Source of the DNA: Mnemiopsis leidyi
Taxonomy: Eukaryota; Ctenophora; Tentaculata; Lobata; Bolinopsidae
Assembly (NCBI GenBank): GCA_000226015.1
Contig: JH153629.1
Coordinates: 125,670-145,928 of the forward strand
Reading direction: 5' to 3'
DNA length: 20,259 bases
How positions within the stretch are numbered: the stretch's first letter is position 1; each line of letters begins with the position of its first letter. The notes below the pieces were generated by a model that did not search any database, was not told the origin of the DNA, and worked only from the letters and a program-made list of their open reading frames with translations. A program made the position numbers and the translations under genes. Positions 1 through 10,380 of this stretch are shown in pieces.

Positions 1-236
1 GAAACTAGAATCTTGCTGCTACTGAAACTGAATCTTGCTGTTACTAGAAACTAGAATCTTGCTGTTACTAGAAACTAGAATCTTGCTGCTACTAGAAACT
101 AGAACCTTGCTGCTACTAGAAACTAGAATCTTGCTGCTACTAGAAACTAGAACCTTGCTGCTACTAGAAACTAGAATTTTACTGCTACTAGAAACTGCAA
201 TCTTGCCTAACAAGAAACTAGAAGCTTGTTCCTAAC
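1..236. repeat. 24-bp minisatellite, about 10 copies, cut by window start
   Basis: Tandem copies begin at 1, 24, 47, 71, 95, 119, 143, 167, 191 and 214, each opening with GAAACTAGAA and continuing with a CTTGCTGCTACTA-type half. The first two copies are 23 bp and the central ones are exactly 24 bp. The last two degenerate. In the central copies at 71, 95, 119 and 143, base 11 alternates T, C, T, C, which suggests a 48-bp higher-order unit. Because 24 is a multiple of three, reading frames stay open on both strands (Leu-rich on plus, Ser-rich on minus). I treat those as by-products of the repeat. The array probably continues left of the window. Confidence 0.95.
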
Positions 237-1147
237 TCAAATTGTCTGACCTCGTCTTCCCTCGTTTCTCAAAATGCGAAACCTGAAACTGGCAGAGCTC
301 TCCAGTCGCACTCTTTAGCTACTCTCCTACGTTATATTGCTACATTATATGTTTAACTCTGATTTCTTAAGATTGCAAAATGCTCCCCCGTCAAGCTCTG
401 GCCGTAAAACCGGAATTGTTCGATGACTAGACAGGTGACATCTATAATGAACATCGTGGGTGGCAAATACAAGTACTACAGCCCGAGGTCGCTCCCTATA
501 GTTCCGTCCCAGACTTCGAAACATCTTGTTTTCTACATGCGTCACATCATACATTGTGTCAGATGTGTTTCAAAATGATCGTCAGGTAGTATTTAATAAC
601 TGAATCAAAGACCTTACGGCTTATAAAATCTAGGCTTGTGCGAAAATATTAAGCCAATTTTGATCAAAAACTGCCCTTTCCTTTTATACAGCCCTAAAAT
701 GTATCAGCTGCTTGATTTATTTTTTGAATGTTTATTTGACCCACCGATGAACGTCTATTCACTCTGTATATTGCCCGTCTTCGCCCATTTAATCTGCCCC
801 CAGCAATGCTGCTGCAATTGCAATTCAGTACGGTCGGTCAAATCAACACTAAAAATATTTCAAGTAGCCGTCTGATACGTTGCTAATCAACAAAGGTCGG
901 TGATCAAAATCGTCTGAAACAAGTCGTGCAAATCTTCATTTTACCGTAATTTTTTTGTCCCTCCGTTTGCTTTTAAATGAAATCATTTAAAGACGCACTA
1001 AGCATTAGAGTACAGCTTATCTAGGGAAGACGTAATACAGGATCCCTCTGAGAGTTTTCTCAAAAAGTGGTTCGCTCTTGAGTTCATTCTAACGAGTATA
1101 ACTAAAACTCGTGTTTTAAGCTGATTTTTGTTTGCGTTTTGTGGATT
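237..1147. other. Intergenic, no recognisable gene
   Basis: AT-rich sequence with only short open frames that resemble no family I know. I see no splice-consistent exon chain, RNA gene or transposon end. Confidence 0.5.
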
Positions 1148-1213
1148 GCGGGCGATAAGTAAGGCGGGCGATAAGTAAGGCGGGCGATAAGTAAGGCGGG
1201 CGATAAGTAAGGC
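1148..1213. repeat. 16-bp perfect tandem repeat, 4 copies
   Basis: The unit GCGGGCGATAAGTAAG occurs exactly at 1148, 1164, 1180 and 1196, followed by a partial GCGAGG. The copies are identical, so the array is young or kept homogeneous. A purine-rich GGAGG/GAAGG stretch follows at about 1270-1300. Confidence 0.95.
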
Positions 1214-2234
1214 GAGGGTCATTTCGAAAACAACAAGTTCAAAGTTAAACTTACATTTTGGCAATGGTGTAAGTAGGAGGTAGGAAGAAGGAAGGAGGAC
1301 AATCAGAGGAACAGCGAGGTGGGAGAAAACATTCTCTGACAGAGCTGAAGTAACGAGAAGTAAAGCTCTTCACTGTGTGGTTATTGCTAGAAAATTATCC
1401 AAATTTTGTAATGGAGTAATTGAATTTCAGTACAATATCGGCAAATATATATACAGTCCAAAAAACAAACATACAGACAGGCATCCAGCACTATAATTAT
1501 TGAGGCATTACTATGTAATTAAAGTTAAAGTTCCGCCACATGCAGTTAATAAACGATAAACTTCTTAAATGCAACAAAATAATTGGTCCACCTTTGAGCA
1601 ACATAGTAATTAAAAGAATAAAAATCGTTCTCCTTTCCGTGAAAATAAATAGATTATTTCCTCATTGCAACAAGAAAAAACGATGAGGTAACTTAGATCA
1701 TGTAGCATTATGAATAGTAATCCGACCAAACGACTCGAACTAATGGCTGTCAACAAACCCAATTTAGCCCTCAGAATTAAATTGGGAAATTATTTTCAAA
1801 CTCACAACACAAGACAAAAAATTAGACTTAAAATTACCGGCCGTTCAAAATATAGCATCAACTGAGGTATCTGTGTCACGGTAAAGGCTAATTGCCTCTC
1901 AGAGTTACAAAATACGCTTCTTAACCATCTCATTCGCAAAACCACAGTTATCAGGCCAGATAATTGGGGTAATTAATTATCAAATGCAGAGATTCTTCTA
2001 ATAAACGGCTATCTTTCCGTTAATGCTTAATCAAAAATGAAGCCTCAAAGTTACAGTGTGAATATATGATGGATTAAGCCGCTTGCTCTAGCTCATGCAT
2101 GTTGCTAAGCACAACCCGTGCTAGCTTACATAAACTGAAACGGCGCTTACAAATGACCTAAAACTGCAATTGTAAGAGACGGTCATTAAAAGGAAAATTG
2201 AAAAGTATACCTGATAAACGTCTAGTTCAGATAG
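1214..2234. other. Intergenic, no recognisable gene
   Basis: AT-rich sequence with no coding similarity and no long open frame. I see nothing specific here beyond the purine-rich stretch next to the 16-bp array. Confidence 0.5.
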
Positions 2235-2304
2235 TCTCACTTAAGGTGTTTCACTAAAGCTGTCTCACTAAAGGTGTTTCACAAAAGATGTCTCACTAAA
2301 TGTG
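2235..2304. repeat. 14-bp degenerate tandem repeat, 5 copies
   Basis: Units of the form TYTCACTAAAGSTG start at 2235, 2249, 2263, 2277 and 2291. Copies 1, 3 and 5 begin TCTCAC and copies 2 and 4 begin TTTCAC, so the effective period is a 28-bp dimer. The divergence between copies suggests an older array than the 16-bp one. Confidence 0.85.
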
Positions 2305-2546
2305 TCTCTATCATCAGTCCATTGTGCCTGAAATGTTTTGTATTTTTCGGCTTAACTTGTTTGTTGAAAGTTTGCGGACTATTATAAAGAGTTTTGCCAC
2401 AAACACATTTGGCATAAAGCTTTCCAAATCTGCAGAGCTTCTTAGCAGTGGAACTGGAAAGTTGAGGGTTTCTCATCAATTCAACTATTTCAGAATTTGG
2501 TTACAATAATCTCATTGTGCCAAAATCTTAAGGGTTCTAGTTCTAC

Positions 2547-2604
2547 GCCCCCTGAGCAGTGATCATGATAACAAGTGCGCAAACAGTCTGCTTGCACAGG
2601 GGGC
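2547..2604. repeat. Short imperfect inverted repeat
   Basis: GCCCCCTGAGCA at 2547-2558 is complementary, with one mismatch, to TGCACAGGGGGC at 2593-2604, leaving a 34-nt loop. It could be a cruciform or a short foldback element. No target duplication is obvious and no gene is nearby. Confidence 0.5.
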
Positions 2605-3001
2605 TTGAATAACTTAAGTAATAGTGTGGTCGAATAACATTAATTTTGAGACACACTAAGACCCACTGTACGTGTGCAATAACGGCAGGTTGCGTTTGCA
2701 AGTTGCGATTACTGCGAAGAATATTCGCGTTATAAGAATTAAATCCTAAAGCGCGGCCTTTCCTCTCAACCCATTGGGGCCCTTTATAGGGTTCATAGAG
2801 GAACCTCTTAGTGATAGATAAAGGGGTGCGCCCTACTGAAGTCGAAGTATCAACACGTTAATGTAAGACTTTAACCGGTATGTTTTCTCTGCCGCCACAA
2901 AGCAACGTTAAGACAGCTCTGATGTGATATTTTGCTTACACTTACATTAAACAAAGGTATCTGATAGAACAATGACAGACTTTTAGCAATAAACCGGTTA
3001 C
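2605..3001. other. Intergenic, no recognisable gene
   Basis: No open frame or motif of note. It contains a short, slightly GC-rich patch around 2750-2840 that I cannot assign. Confidence 0.45.
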
Positions 3002-3075
3002 AAGCCGGTCAATAAGACGTTGAGCGACGGCTTATACAAGCCGGTAACTAGAATTATAGCCGACTATAAGCCGGT
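3002..3075. repeat. Degenerate repeat with AAGCCGGT cores
   Basis: AAGCCGGT occurs at 3002-3009, 3038-3045 and 3068-3075 (spacing 36 and 30), with related ACCGGTTA just upstream at about 2993. The flanks are only loosely conserved, so this is either an old minisatellite or a cluster of a short binding motif. Confidence 0.5.
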
Positions 3076-3360
3076 AAATAGACGATCGGTGATCTACCAG
3101 TTTCCGAGTCATTTTGATTTTATGGAAATTTTCATTTGCAAGTCCGAGATGTCTTATTATATAAATAAGCTATTAGTATTAGTATTTGGGCGAGGGGTCG
3201 CAAATCGCTTATAGTTATATCACGTGATATAAGCGTAGCTCGAGATCAATTTGCCGTACCCAACTTTTCATTAGACAATCGCATGTGATACCTGATGCGA
3301 AAAATGTGTGACTCTACACAGAAATGCCTTTCCTTACTGTTCGGAATTTGTTTTATTTCA

Positions 3361-3441
3361 TGCCCGGGATGAAACAGTTGTTCAGTGGTTTGTTTGATTC
3401 GCGCCCGAGGTAGAACAATAGGTCAGTGGTTTGTTCGCTTC
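3361..3441. repeat. 41-bp imperfect direct duplication
   Basis: The segment from 3361 recurs at 3402. Both copies start with a GCCCGRGRT-like sequence and share TCAGTGGTTTGTT at 3382 and 3423. It makes a short pseudo-open frame that does not look like a protein family. Confidence 0.6.
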
Positions 3442-3794
3442 ATGTCCCTACGGGATCAAGCTATTACGAAGATGCAATTTCATAATGAGTATTATTTCGA
3501 TTTCGTTTCAGCGAGGGGCACTAAGTACTCTCCCCCAAAAAATCATAGTCATAGTGTTGCATTTGCGTTTTTCTTCTTAAAACGCCCATAGGGTCCAGGC
3601 CAACCAATACATCAGTCCATAATCATAATTTGCTTTATCTAATAGTTTGGTTAATTGTTATAGTGGATAACTTCAACTTACCACAAGATCGCTGATTGGT
3701 TGACTCGCTCATCAGCAAATTTGGCGTCAGTTAGAGCTCAAGCAGTTGGATTGCCTAATGCTTTTGACGTCTTAAACTTAGACAGAGTTTAAGG

Positions 3795-3827
3795 TCGACA
3801 ACACGTGTTAAAATCGACAGCACGTGT
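3795..3827. promoter_or_regulatory. Duplicated E-box motif (ACACGTGT / GCACGTGT)
   Basis: TCGACAACACGTGT at 3795-3808 and TCGACAGCACGTGT at 3814-3827 are a 14-bp motif repeated 19 bp apart. Each contains a CACGTG E-box, the core bound by bHLH proteins of the MYC/USF type. No gene start is recognisable nearby, so regulatory activity is speculative. Confidence 0.3.
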
Positions 3828-5689
3828 CGCAGTCACGGTTCTATTTATCAAGATAATCTAAACTTAAATAGCGTTCGCAGCTGCATTCTTATTTCTATTT
3901 TTCAGTGAATATATCAATTATGCAGCATAATATTCAACGATTCTAGAATCATATAATCATATCTTAGAATATTGTATAACTAGTACTATTAGAGCACATG
4001 GAAGCGCAGGCTAGTTACACTTACAGTAACTTAACAGTATCAACTAAGCTAGTCGTTCGTAAAAAACACACTTATAGTTATAACTCAGGTTGACGGAGAG
4101 ATAATTCATTTCGCAACTTGCTGTCTATAATTATAATCATCTTTTCAAATTATTGTCTCTCGACCTTCAATAACAAAATGTCCTGCTTAAATAGCGAAAC
4201 AAAAAATATTAAATAACAAAAGTTTGTTGACTATCTTAATTCTTTTTATAGCACTTTCAGTATGTTAACGGTTAGCAAGCTCCCGGTTTAAATTTAACTT
4301 GACCACATTCTTCGCCTTCTCTTTCGAATCATACCAATAATGGACCATTCTTTGAAATTGTCTGGATAATTGTAGGTCCTGCAATGCCTTATGTTGTGAG
4401 CCGAACTACACGTAGCACCGACCACAAAGACATTCCCGGCCGGATTATCTGTAGCACTTGGGAAGAGGAAGGGGAGGGGTGAGATGACCTTGATTGTTTC
4501 ACTATTTGAGCTCCGTGATTAAGTTATAGTCGAATGGATACAATTTTTACCATGACCATTACTAAAAGTTCGCAGTTGCCATGGCTATTGCCCAGAAGGG
4601 TTACAAAAGTTTCGACGCGTCTGGTAAATTCTTGGACCACTGACTGTGCGAATTTCATGGTTAATTTTGATGGACATGGTCAGTCCCTCTCCCGTCTACT
4701 TACTAGAGCACGAAAGTGACATTTACTGTTCGGACGTTTGGTAGGACAGTGTCTAGACTCTTAGTAATTTGTATGATTAAAAAGTAGCACATCCCAGCTA
4801 AAATCTTCGGTCGATCGCGGGCGGAGATCCGAGCGTTAAGTTTGTTAAAATATAGGTTTTTCAAAGTTCAATTGATTTTTATAGGTCGACTCAGATTGTA
4901 AAGTCTTACAGTGGGGGTACCTAAGATGGCGCTAAAGAGCACACCTCACACATTTCTGGCAAATTTTGGATACACCGTTTTGATTTACTAATATATAAAA
5001 CTTCTAATCAAGTTTGTCCTATTACTCTATTACAGTACATCGTCGACAGAAAATGTTCTAGTACAAAAGCTTCTTAAAGAGGCTATTTGTTTTTTATCGA
5101 GCAGATCATTCTTTGTCCTTCTATGAAGCTTGAGTTGTCGAGATTATATTCGTATCGTTTAGAGGGCCGGGTTTTGCCGCGACAAATTCTTGAATCTTGA
5201 GCGTAACAATTGCACTGTCTCAGTCATACTATCAAATCATGGGATTTATTCCCTGATCGACGCAATCATTAGGAACCTAGGTCTTCTATCCTTGATGTCA
5301 GGTCAGTAGATTGACTGCTGATTGCAGATAAATACCTTAATATCATTCTGTCTGTCTAAAGACTGGACGACATGATCAAGAAATTTAATATGGTGGACGG
5401 ACTTAGATAATGGTGAGGCGTATATATAGGAAATTTACTTTTGAACAAGAAATATAGAAATTTAAGCATATGACTTCTGTCTCGAATCATTCCCCTCAAT
5501 TGCGGGGAACCATCCTGCAGATAGTGATGTTAGTGAAGTTGTCAAGCAGATCTCGAAACTCCATCCAGAACTCTCAATCATTCTCATTAGTTAACTGGAG
5601 AGCAGCCCTGTTTTCCTCAGAGATGTCTGACCATATCTCACGCTAGTCACCCTATCTTCCCGTCCACTTGGCCTCACCCCAGGGGTTTC
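3828..5689. other. Intergenic, no recognisable gene
   Basis: Mostly AT-rich sequence with short frames only, including one of 58 codons from an ATG at 5470 that matches nothing I know. No RNA gene or transposon terminus was found. Confidence 0.45.
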
Positions 5690-6092
5690 TTACCTTCACC
5701 AAATCTGTTCCGTCAAGCTCAGAACCACCCAGCCCGGGAGGAAGCTCGACGAACCGGAGTTAGACTATAAGTGTAGGCGTGCCCGGCAAACGGTCCGGTA
5801 ATTCTCCTTATCTCACGTACCAGGCCATCTTAAAGGGGCTGGTCGTGGTCTACACCCTGACATACCACGCCCCCTGCAGAGTGTGCCTAGCTTCCTGTAC
5901 AGAAAAGCCTGGTCTGGGAAGAACCGTCTCACCTCAACTCTATCGTCTGACACAGGACTCCGGTCGAACCAGAGAATTAGAGAAAGCTGTAGAGGTCCGC
6001 CCTCCGGCTGGAGCCATGTAGCTTCCAGCCATCCTAACGTAGACCTTCTCCAAAAAAGCAGCCCAGAACTCTGTGGTAAGTTATGTCGCTAA
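5690..6092. other. GC-richer island, possible decayed mobile element
   Basis: This stretch is visibly richer in G and C than its surroundings. It carries overlapping open frames of 69-80 codons in two phases, without an ATG start for either long frame that I could confirm. I could not recognise reverse transcriptase, integrase, transposase or gag motifs, nor clear tRNA-type A and B boxes of a SINE. Composition is the only argument for a transposon or retroelement remnant. A short exon of an unrecognised gene is the alternative. Confidence 0.2.
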
Positions 6093-7937
6093 CATAATAC
6101 TGTATATTGTTCTGATGCTGTTTACTGTTGTAATACAGATAGTTTGATCGACAATTATCCCTTGTTTCTTTTGACTTTGTCAACTGTAAAGCCGAGAAGA
6201 ACTTTAAATAAGGAGCCTTAATCCTTATCACTTGATCAGCCTGCACTAAGTCGGAATTTGTCTGGACTGCCGCTAGGCACCGCCCCTATGGGACGGCTGC
6301 CGGCTGGAACTACTAGCACGAGTAATATAGATAGATGTTGTCGCTTACTGAAAGTAAAATATAGTTGAATTTTGGCGAAGTGAGAAATGAGCTTTTCAAA
6401 AATTAACCTCAATTTTGTTTAACCGGCCATATTCCTCGAAGGAGCTACTTTTCTGAAATCTTCCCCAATAAATTTTGTGAACCAGACAAAACGCCCGAAC
6501 GTTTGGACCAAGACCTTAGCCGCAGAACATATCGTGCCATGATTGAGATTCAACCTTAATACTTTGCCATTAATATTGGTTAAGTCTCCAGTGGGGGAGA
6601 ACATAATCCCAGGTCTAAAACTCTCCTTAAGTAACGGGAAAGACATTAACACCTCTAATGTTGCCAGATGAAATGTAGGATAAGTTGCATTTCACAAAAT
6701 GATGACATATATGTCACCCGTTCTGTGCTTGTTTATTTCGATAACTATTTTGTTTAAAATTTGGAATATTTAAAGGTCAATTTAGAGGTGTTCACATATT
6801 GACGCACTCACGAATTTAAATAAAAATTGACAAGTAAAAATTGACATTTCTGAACCCCTATACAAAGAACATTGACCAATACCATTAGGTCAATCAGGCA
6901 GTCGAGCTATTGATGGAAGAGCACTGCATGACTACACTGATGACACATAATGCATTGTAACAACTTATATTGCTTGTAGTTTGGTAACAGCTAAAGGTTG
7001 GCTTAATGGTTATACTAAATTTTACAGAATTCTTCAGTGGTTACAGCCGTGCTGTCCCTGCAGTGTCCCCGCCCAAAATTGGTACTTCATTTCTAGAGTT
7101 TTCAGTGCCAATATGTAGCAATAAAATACGTGTTAAACCAACTAACAATTAAATTGTATCCAATTATCACGTTACGCGGAGCGGTGAATATATGCTATAT
7201 AGGGGCATCACGGTTATCTTTACAACCAAAACTTCCTCGTAAGAAGTCGAGCTCGGCATACTTATAGTTGTTGCGACACCTCATTCTCTCTCTCATGATA
7301 TGCCCTAACTCAAACTGACAAATACTGCGTGGGTTGTGTACGAGGGACAATATCACAAAGAGCCATCGCACTAAGAGTTTATTATTTCGAGATTTATATG
7401 TCGGTATTTCGACGTTAAGTGTCGTCGTTGGCTACTACATCTTACAATGCAACTTTCGTTGTTTTACCGGTTTTGTTTTTTGTCTGCAACCTGATATGAT
7501 TATCTTCAAAGGATAACGTAATCTCTTTATGGCATCTTGACCCTTTCCTTTAACTTTCACTCTTTTAGGTTAATCACCCTGCTTAGATTCTCCATTTTAA
7601 CGTTCGATCCTGGATTTTCAACAGATTTAAGATCCAATTCCTATCATGGAATAATGATCAATTAATCACGATCAGCCAATAAAGATTGCACCACATGTTC
7701 GGTTCAATTTTCCTTTTTACCTTAACCAGAACCGTCCAGTGCTTTCACCATACCCTACTATAATTTATAAAACCTGGGAGGTATAATAAGATCAGAAAGT
7801 TTCAGTGGAATATAAAGACAGATCTTTTCCTAGATCAGAGTCCTAGAGTTAAGACTAGGTGCTATTTAAAACAATACGATAAACTGAGTTTCTTCCCTAT
7901 TTTATGTACCTTTTTTCACTTATATTTGTAAACTTAC
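6093..7937. other. Intergenic, no recognisable gene
   Basis: A GC-rich patch at about 6260-6310 lies in otherwise AT-rich sequence. A minus-strand 77-codon frame (6419-6652) and a plus-strand 60-codon frame (7334-7516) show no family features. No transposon ends were seen. Confidence 0.45.
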
Positions 7938-7997
7938 TTAAGGGTACTGGCCGGCAAAATAACTACTTGTAGTTATTTTGCCGGCCAGTACCCTTAA
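7938..7997. repeat. 60-bp near-perfect palindrome bounded by TTAA
   Basis: The left arm 7938-7966 and right arm 7969-7997 are exact 29-bp reverse complements separated only by TT. The palindrome begins TTAAGGGTACTGGCCGGC and ends with its complement, so TTAA stands at both outer edges (7938-7941 and 7994-7997). It would form a long hairpin in single-stranded DNA or RNA. TTAA at both ends matches the target duplication of piggyBac-type and other TTAA-targeting elements, so it could be a MITE reduced to its two inverted repeats. It could also be an independent palindrome. The inverted-repeat geometry is certain; the origin is inferred. Confidence 0.9.
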
Positions 7998-9235
7998 CGT
8001 TAAGAAAATTTAGTCAAATGTCGTTTGTTTTAGACCGGTTCTACCGCTGGTACCGATAAGCTCAAAGGAACGTTAAGGTTGCAAGTCCTCTTGAAAGTCT
8101 GAGCCTTTTAATACAAAGCCACAACGGCATATTGCAACGGCTTCTAGCATGATTAACAGTTTCAAGCTAGCCTACTTAATCTTTATTGCATATCTAGAGA
8201 CTTGCAAAAGTTTAATATAATTAAACTTTTAAGCCTGTTACTTTCTAAACTTACTAAACAAATATTTAATAAAGTGACAATATATCTGAGAAAATATAGG
8301 TTCATAATCAGTGCCATTATAAACTCTGTCTACTTTAAGTTATACATGAAAAAAGGTTTACCACATTATAGTTTAATCAACACACATGCGAAAACACATG
8401 AAAACTAGACTAAAACTAAAAGTGAAAGTAATCTCAAGCAGTTGGTTTCTCAGCATCAGGCAATTGTTTGTTTTTCATATGCTTATATGATATAGTACTA
8501 CTTTAGTTATGTAGTATTTTCATATGCTTGGGAGGGCCCTTTTCCTCTCTTGTCCCTTATCTTCTTTTCTAATTTTAGCGGGCTTTACCTTTTTACACTC
8601 CTCTAGAGATCAGTCGGGCGAATGATCAATGAAGGATTTTTTACTATATTCGAAATTGTAGTCGGTCAAGCTTTACGACTTTCACTTATTAATATAGTAT
8701 GTGGTTAGTCACAGTCGCCCCACCAATAGCTTGGTAAAGCGGTTCACGTACAAATTCTGTATGTCTTGAAGCGTTACTTTGATGGATCGTTTAGAGTCAT
8801 CAGAATTCTAGCTCTTCATTCCAATATCCAACTCTTTTCAATTTTGTGACTTTGATTCATAGCTGGCTATATGTATTTAAAGTTCAAACCTATATTGCAC
8901 CTACTGTATGTCTCATCATATTCCTGTCAGATATCGTCAAGTCTGGATTAGGCAAATACCTGTGGGGCCGGGAAGCTCAAAACGATTAAGGAATTCTCAA
9001 GTAATCTGCGAATCCGCATATTTTGAGATGTTCATGTCAAAATTCGATACATTGCACACCACCTCACCGTCGCTCCAAGTCTACAACAATAAAGACCTTG
9101 TAAGGTTGGGGAGATTACATATCAGGGCGCTGGCAACATGTGGGACAGGGGACCCGAAGGCGAGCAGTTGAAAGTGCCTTTCTTGGCGCTTGCCAGTGCT
9201 ACAGATTTAAGCAAAAATCAAGATATCGGTCCCCA
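7998..9235. other. Intergenic, no recognisable gene
   Basis: A 14-bp near-identical direct repeat (TTTTCATATGCTT core) occurs near 8472 and 8516. An 87-codon frame at 8908-9171 starts with ATG but shows no recognisable domain, signal peptide or compositional bias, and I do not call it a gene. Confidence 0.4.
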
Positions 9236-9399
9236 GTTTGTTAATTCTGTACTGAGTCGCCACAAGGCACCCGTCCTCGGTTTGTTAAGTCTGTGCTGAG
9301 TCACCACAGGGCACTCGTCCCAAGTTTGTTTAGTCTGTGCGGTAAGTCGCCACAGGACACTCGTCCCAAGTTTGTTAAGTCTGTGCTGAGTCGCCATAG
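9236..9399. repeat. 44-46-bp minisatellite, about 3.7 copies
   Basis: Copies start with GTTTGTTAAGTCTGTGCTGA or close variants at 9236, 9280, 9324 and 9370, and continue into a GTCGCCACAG...CTCGTCCCAA half. Spacing is 44, 44 and 46. The last copy is partial. The short open frames on both strands over this block are repeat artefacts. Confidence 0.9.
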
Positions 9400-10090
9400 T
9401 AACCACGCTTGTCTGTTCTTTCCAGCACCAACTTCTGGTGTCCGAGAGATGGTCGCTTCAACCTGCTATATCAAGTATAGTTGGACAAGCTCGAGCAAGT
9501 AGTGATTTTTCATGTTGTTTACGTATGCGGAAGAGACTGAAGAGCAATAGTGTAACTATCATTAAGTGGTGCGTTAACTCGTGCGACGTGACCAGATTCC
9601 AGTTAACAAGGCAAAAGTGTTAGTAAAATAACAACCAACTAGCTGGCTTTACTAAGAGCAACTTATACTGACTTTTAGTAAGAACTATTCACTGCAACGT
9701 GACTCTCACCAATTAGGAATAGCATAAGCAAGGACGAGTTCAGACGTTTAATACTAATCTTGTTGAATAAAAGTTGCATACTATTTTCCATGCGATATGA
9801 TAAGTTTGAAATATTTGTTATGCCACAAATCGTGTTATTCAGAACATCGTGCCATGGGGGAGGGGGCAGTTGTCAGCGACGGTTCAGCCAGACCCGACAG
9901 CTTTGCCGAGGATTTGACAGCTTGGTTTTGTGACAACACTGTCACTTGCCTGAGATTCACAGGCACATCAAGAAATACCTTTGTGGACATAAGAAACAAT
10001 TCTATACCAATCTATCACTTTACTTAGTCTGCTAAAGGAATACCCAGACCGATTATTTTAAAGTCTGACATTACATTGCTGTGTAAGGCG
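9400..10090. other. Intergenic, no recognisable gene
   Basis: Two short frames (61 and 76 codons at 9438-9623 and 9797-10027) have no recognisable features. No RNA gene or transposon end was seen. Confidence 0.45.
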
Positions 10091-10380
10091 TTCTAATTCG
10101 TTCTAATTCGTTATTCGTTATACTAGAGTATTTCACTTCTCACACTATACGCTTATACTAGAGTATTTCACTTCTCACACTATACGCTTATACTAGAGTA
10201 TTTCACTTCTCACACTATACGCTTATACTAGAGTATTTCACTTCTCACACTATTCGCTTATACTAGAGTATTTCACTTCTCACACTATACTACTATTTAC
10301 ATACTAGAGTATTTCACTTCTCACACTATACTACTATTTACATACTAGAGTATTTCACTTCTCACACTATACACTTATAC
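10091..10380. repeat. Minisatellite switching from 35-bp to 41-bp period, 7 copies
   Basis: TACTAGAGTATTTCACTTCT starts copies at 10121, 10156, 10191, 10226, 10261, 10302 and 10343. The first four intervals are exactly 35 bp with a CGCTTA-type junction. The last two are 41 bp because the junction becomes TACTATTTACA. A 10-bp duplication (TTCTAATTCG at 10091 and 10101) leads into the array. The block is non-coding. It lacks the unique spacers of a CRISPR array. Confidence 0.95.

Noticed and set aside
7602..7610. GTTCGATCC resembling a tRNA T-loop/B box
   Set aside because: No matching A box, acceptor stem or anticodon arm lies at the required distance.
8908..9171. 87-codon ATG frame
   Set aside because: No domain, signal peptide or splice context recognised; the length is compatible with chance.
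10121..10380. CRISPR-like array
   Set aside because: Junctions between cores are themselves repeated rather than unique spacers, and the genome is eukaryotic; it is a minisatellite.
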